A stretch of DNA of 64,000 bases from contig NZ_QFWX01000006.1 in assembly GCF_003344045.1 (NCBI RefSeq), forward strand, positions 124,001 to 188,000, written 5' to 3'. The notes under the pieces were generated by a model. The model made no database searches, was not told the origin of the DNA, and worked only from the letters and a program-made list of their open reading frames with translations. The translations under genes and the position numbers were made by a program. Positions 62,779 to 64,000 of this stretch are shown in pieces. Every line of letters starts with the position of its first letter. The stretch's first letter is position 1. This stretch comes from Marinobacter vulgaris. Lineage in GTDB: Bacteria; Pseudomonadota; Gammaproteobacteria; Pseudomonadales; Oleiphilaceae.

Positions 62779-63327
62779 ATGAACACTGGACCACATGCTC
62801 TGTTGTTGGTCGATGTGCAGAACGATTTTTGCGAGGGTGGCAGTCTGGCGGTTCCCGGCAGTGACTCGATCTTTCCGGCCATCAACCAGTGGATTGGCAA
62901 GGCCCTGGAGGCAGGTTGGCCGATTCTCGCCAGTCGTGACTGGCATACCGTTGATCACATCAGTTTCCAGGAACGCGGTGGCCCCTGGCCGGTCCACTGC
63001 GTCCAGGACTCCCCGGGCGCTGAATTTCACCCTGAAATGAAGCTTCCGGATTCCGCTATCCGGGTCAGCAAGGGAACGGCATTTGATACCGACGCCTACT
63101 CGGCATTCGACGGCACCCAGCTGGACAGTTACCTTCGCCGTCATGGTATCCACCGTTTGTTTGTGGCGGGCCTGGCTCTCGATGTCTGCGTTCAGGCAAC
63201 AGTGAAGGATGCACTGAAACTCGGTTTTGAGGTTGAGCTCATAACCAGCGGAACCCGTGCTGTCGAGGCGGATGAGGCACCCGCTGTCCTTGAACAGCTG
63301 CAGGACGAGGGCGCCGAATTGTGCTGA
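62779..63327 (+). CDS. pncA: Nicotinamidase PncA
   Basis: A 182-residue isochorismatase-fold amidase. Catalytic Asp12 (VDVQNDF), Lys in RVSKGT and Cys in LALDVCV form the triad; the metal motif DWHTVDH follows. It hydrolyses nicotinamide to nicotinate for NAD salvage. ATG 62779 has GGGAGGAC upstream; the earlier ATG at 62764 overlaps this site. Its stop overlaps the start of pncB, so the two salvage steps are coupled. Confidence 0.93.
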   Translation: MNTGPHALLLVDVQNDFCEGGSLAVPGSDSIFPAINQWIGKALEAGWPILASRDWHTVDHISFQERGGPWPVHCVQDSPGAEFHPEMKLPDSAIRVSKGTAFDTDAYSAFDGTQLDSYLRRHGIHRLFVAGLALDVCVQATVKDALKLGFEVELITSGTRAVEADEAPAVLEQLQDEGAELC

Positions 63328-64000
63328 ATCAACCTCCGGTTGTAAAAGAAGCTGATCTTTCGCTGTTGGTGGACCTGTACGAGCTGGCAATGGCTCAGGC
63401 GTACTGGTCCGAAGGTATGGACGATACCGCTGTTTTCAGCCTTTTCTTTCGGCAACTCCCGGACAACCGCAATTTTGTTCTTGCCTGTGGCCAGCAAAGC
63501 GTGGTTTCCATTATCGAAAGCCTGACCTTTACCGAGGAACACATCGGTCGGCTTGAATCCCTTGACCGGTTTCAGCCGGAATTCCTGGATTGGCTGCGCA
63601 ATTTCCGCTTCAGTGGCTCGGTTCATGCGGTTGCCGAGGGTACGCCTGTGTTCCCCCAGGAACCTCTGCTGGAGATTGAGGGGCCAATCGCCGAAGTTCA
63701 GTTGCTGGAAAGCCTGGTAATGAACTACGTGCACCTGGAGTCAGTGCTGGCGTCGAAGGCTGTCCGCCTGGTATCGGCGGCAGAGGGCCGGCCCGTTGTC
63801 GACTTTGGCATGCGCCGTACTCACGGCCTCGATGCAGCTCACCGGGGAGTGAGGGCTTACCGGCTCGCCGGCCTCGCAGGTACCAGCAATGTGCTGGCAG
63901 GCCTGGATTTCAATATGCCCGTTCATGGCACCATGGCCCACAGCTTCGTGCAGGCGTGTACGGACGAGCTTGATGCCTTCAAGGCGTATGCGCGACTTTA
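63321..64000 (+). CDS. pncB: Nicotinate phosphoribosyltransferase, 3' end outside window
   Basis: A GTG at 63321, overlapping the pncA end by 7 bases and preceded by GAGG, opens a frame of at least 226 codons that runs off the right edge. The N-terminal LVDLYELAMAQAYW, FRQLPDNRNFVLACG and catalytic FGMRRTHGLDAAHRG segment (phosphorylatable His region) identify nicotinate phosphoribosyltransferase, which makes nicotinate mononucleotide. The C-terminal half is not in the window. Confidence 0.88.
   Translation, partial: MLNQPPVVKEADLSLLVDLYELAMAQAYWSEGMDDTAVFSLFFRQLPDNRNFVLACGQQSVVSIIESLTFTEEHIGRLESLDRFQPEFLDWLRNFRFSGSVHAVAEGTPVFPQEPLLEIEGPIAEVQLLESLVMNYVHLESVLASKAVRLVSAAEGRPVVDFGMRRTHGLDAAHRGVRAYRLAGLAGTSNVLAGLDFNMPVHGTMAHSFVQACTDELDAFKAYARL

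Overview
The window looks like chromosomal DNA of a marine, heterotrophic gammaproteobacterium, most like Marinobacter. This is an inference from the gene families (YeiP/EfpL-type EF-P paralogue, YbiT, YebG with a LexA box, MtgA, DUF3581, DUF1415, a large NAD-glutamate dehydrogenase, a BCCT carrier, OvoA) and the moderately high GC. No rRNA, tRNA, phage, transposase or CRISPR array was seen. Genes are tightly packed on both strands, often with 1-14 nt overlaps, and no stretch over 300 bases lacks a gene.

Layout. 0-10.6 kb: end of an ADP-ribosylglycohydrolase, ovoA (ovothiol), a BCCT carrier, an SDR and an Acg-like flavoprotein, trxC, an Omp85 protein, small membrane proteins, a crotonase and yeiP/efpL. 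10.6-23 kb: an amino-acid catabolic block made of pxpABC (5-oxoproline to glutamate), an Lrp-type regulator, a short NAD-glutamate dehydrogenase, a bifunctional PutA without a DNA-binding domain, a DsbA-like protein and a glutamate/dicarboxylate symporter. 23-36 kb: RsuA-type pseudouridine synthase, mtgA, exporters, a lytic transglycosylase, a shikimate kinase, a GGDEF protein that has lost its active-site segment, a TetR/amidohydrolase operon with a perfect 16-bp palindrome, an internally deleted alpha/beta hydrolase, DUF proteins and a haloacetate dehalogenase. 36-40 kb: a periplasmic solute-binding protein, a MotA-like/MotB-like proton-channel pair with a long predicted coiled coil, and a convergent AbiTii-like protein.

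40-53 kb: TauE/SafE and ZIP carriers, a lipid kinase, astA overlapping a DUF1338 gene with a divergent Lrp-type regulator, SOS-controlled yebG, a LemA-TPM-TPM cluster, a GST, a long-chain acyl-CoA ligase and a LysR regulator. 53-64 kb: a metal-less M24 protein, ppiC-VanZ, ybiT, a haloalkane dehalogenase, a sirtuin, azlCD, a 110-bp inverted repeat that encodes the C-terminus of its DUF3750 neighbour, dodecin and pncA-pncB (cut by the window end).

The main metabolic theme is convergence on glutamate (PxpABC, PutA, AstA, then glutamate dehydrogenase, with a symporter for import). A smaller theme is NAD/ADP-ribose turnover (ADP-ribosylglycohydrolase, sirtuin, PncA, PncB). The most unusual items are two genes with in-frame internal deletions, the stator-like complex beside an AbiTii-like gene, and the inverted repeat that has been recruited as coding sequence.
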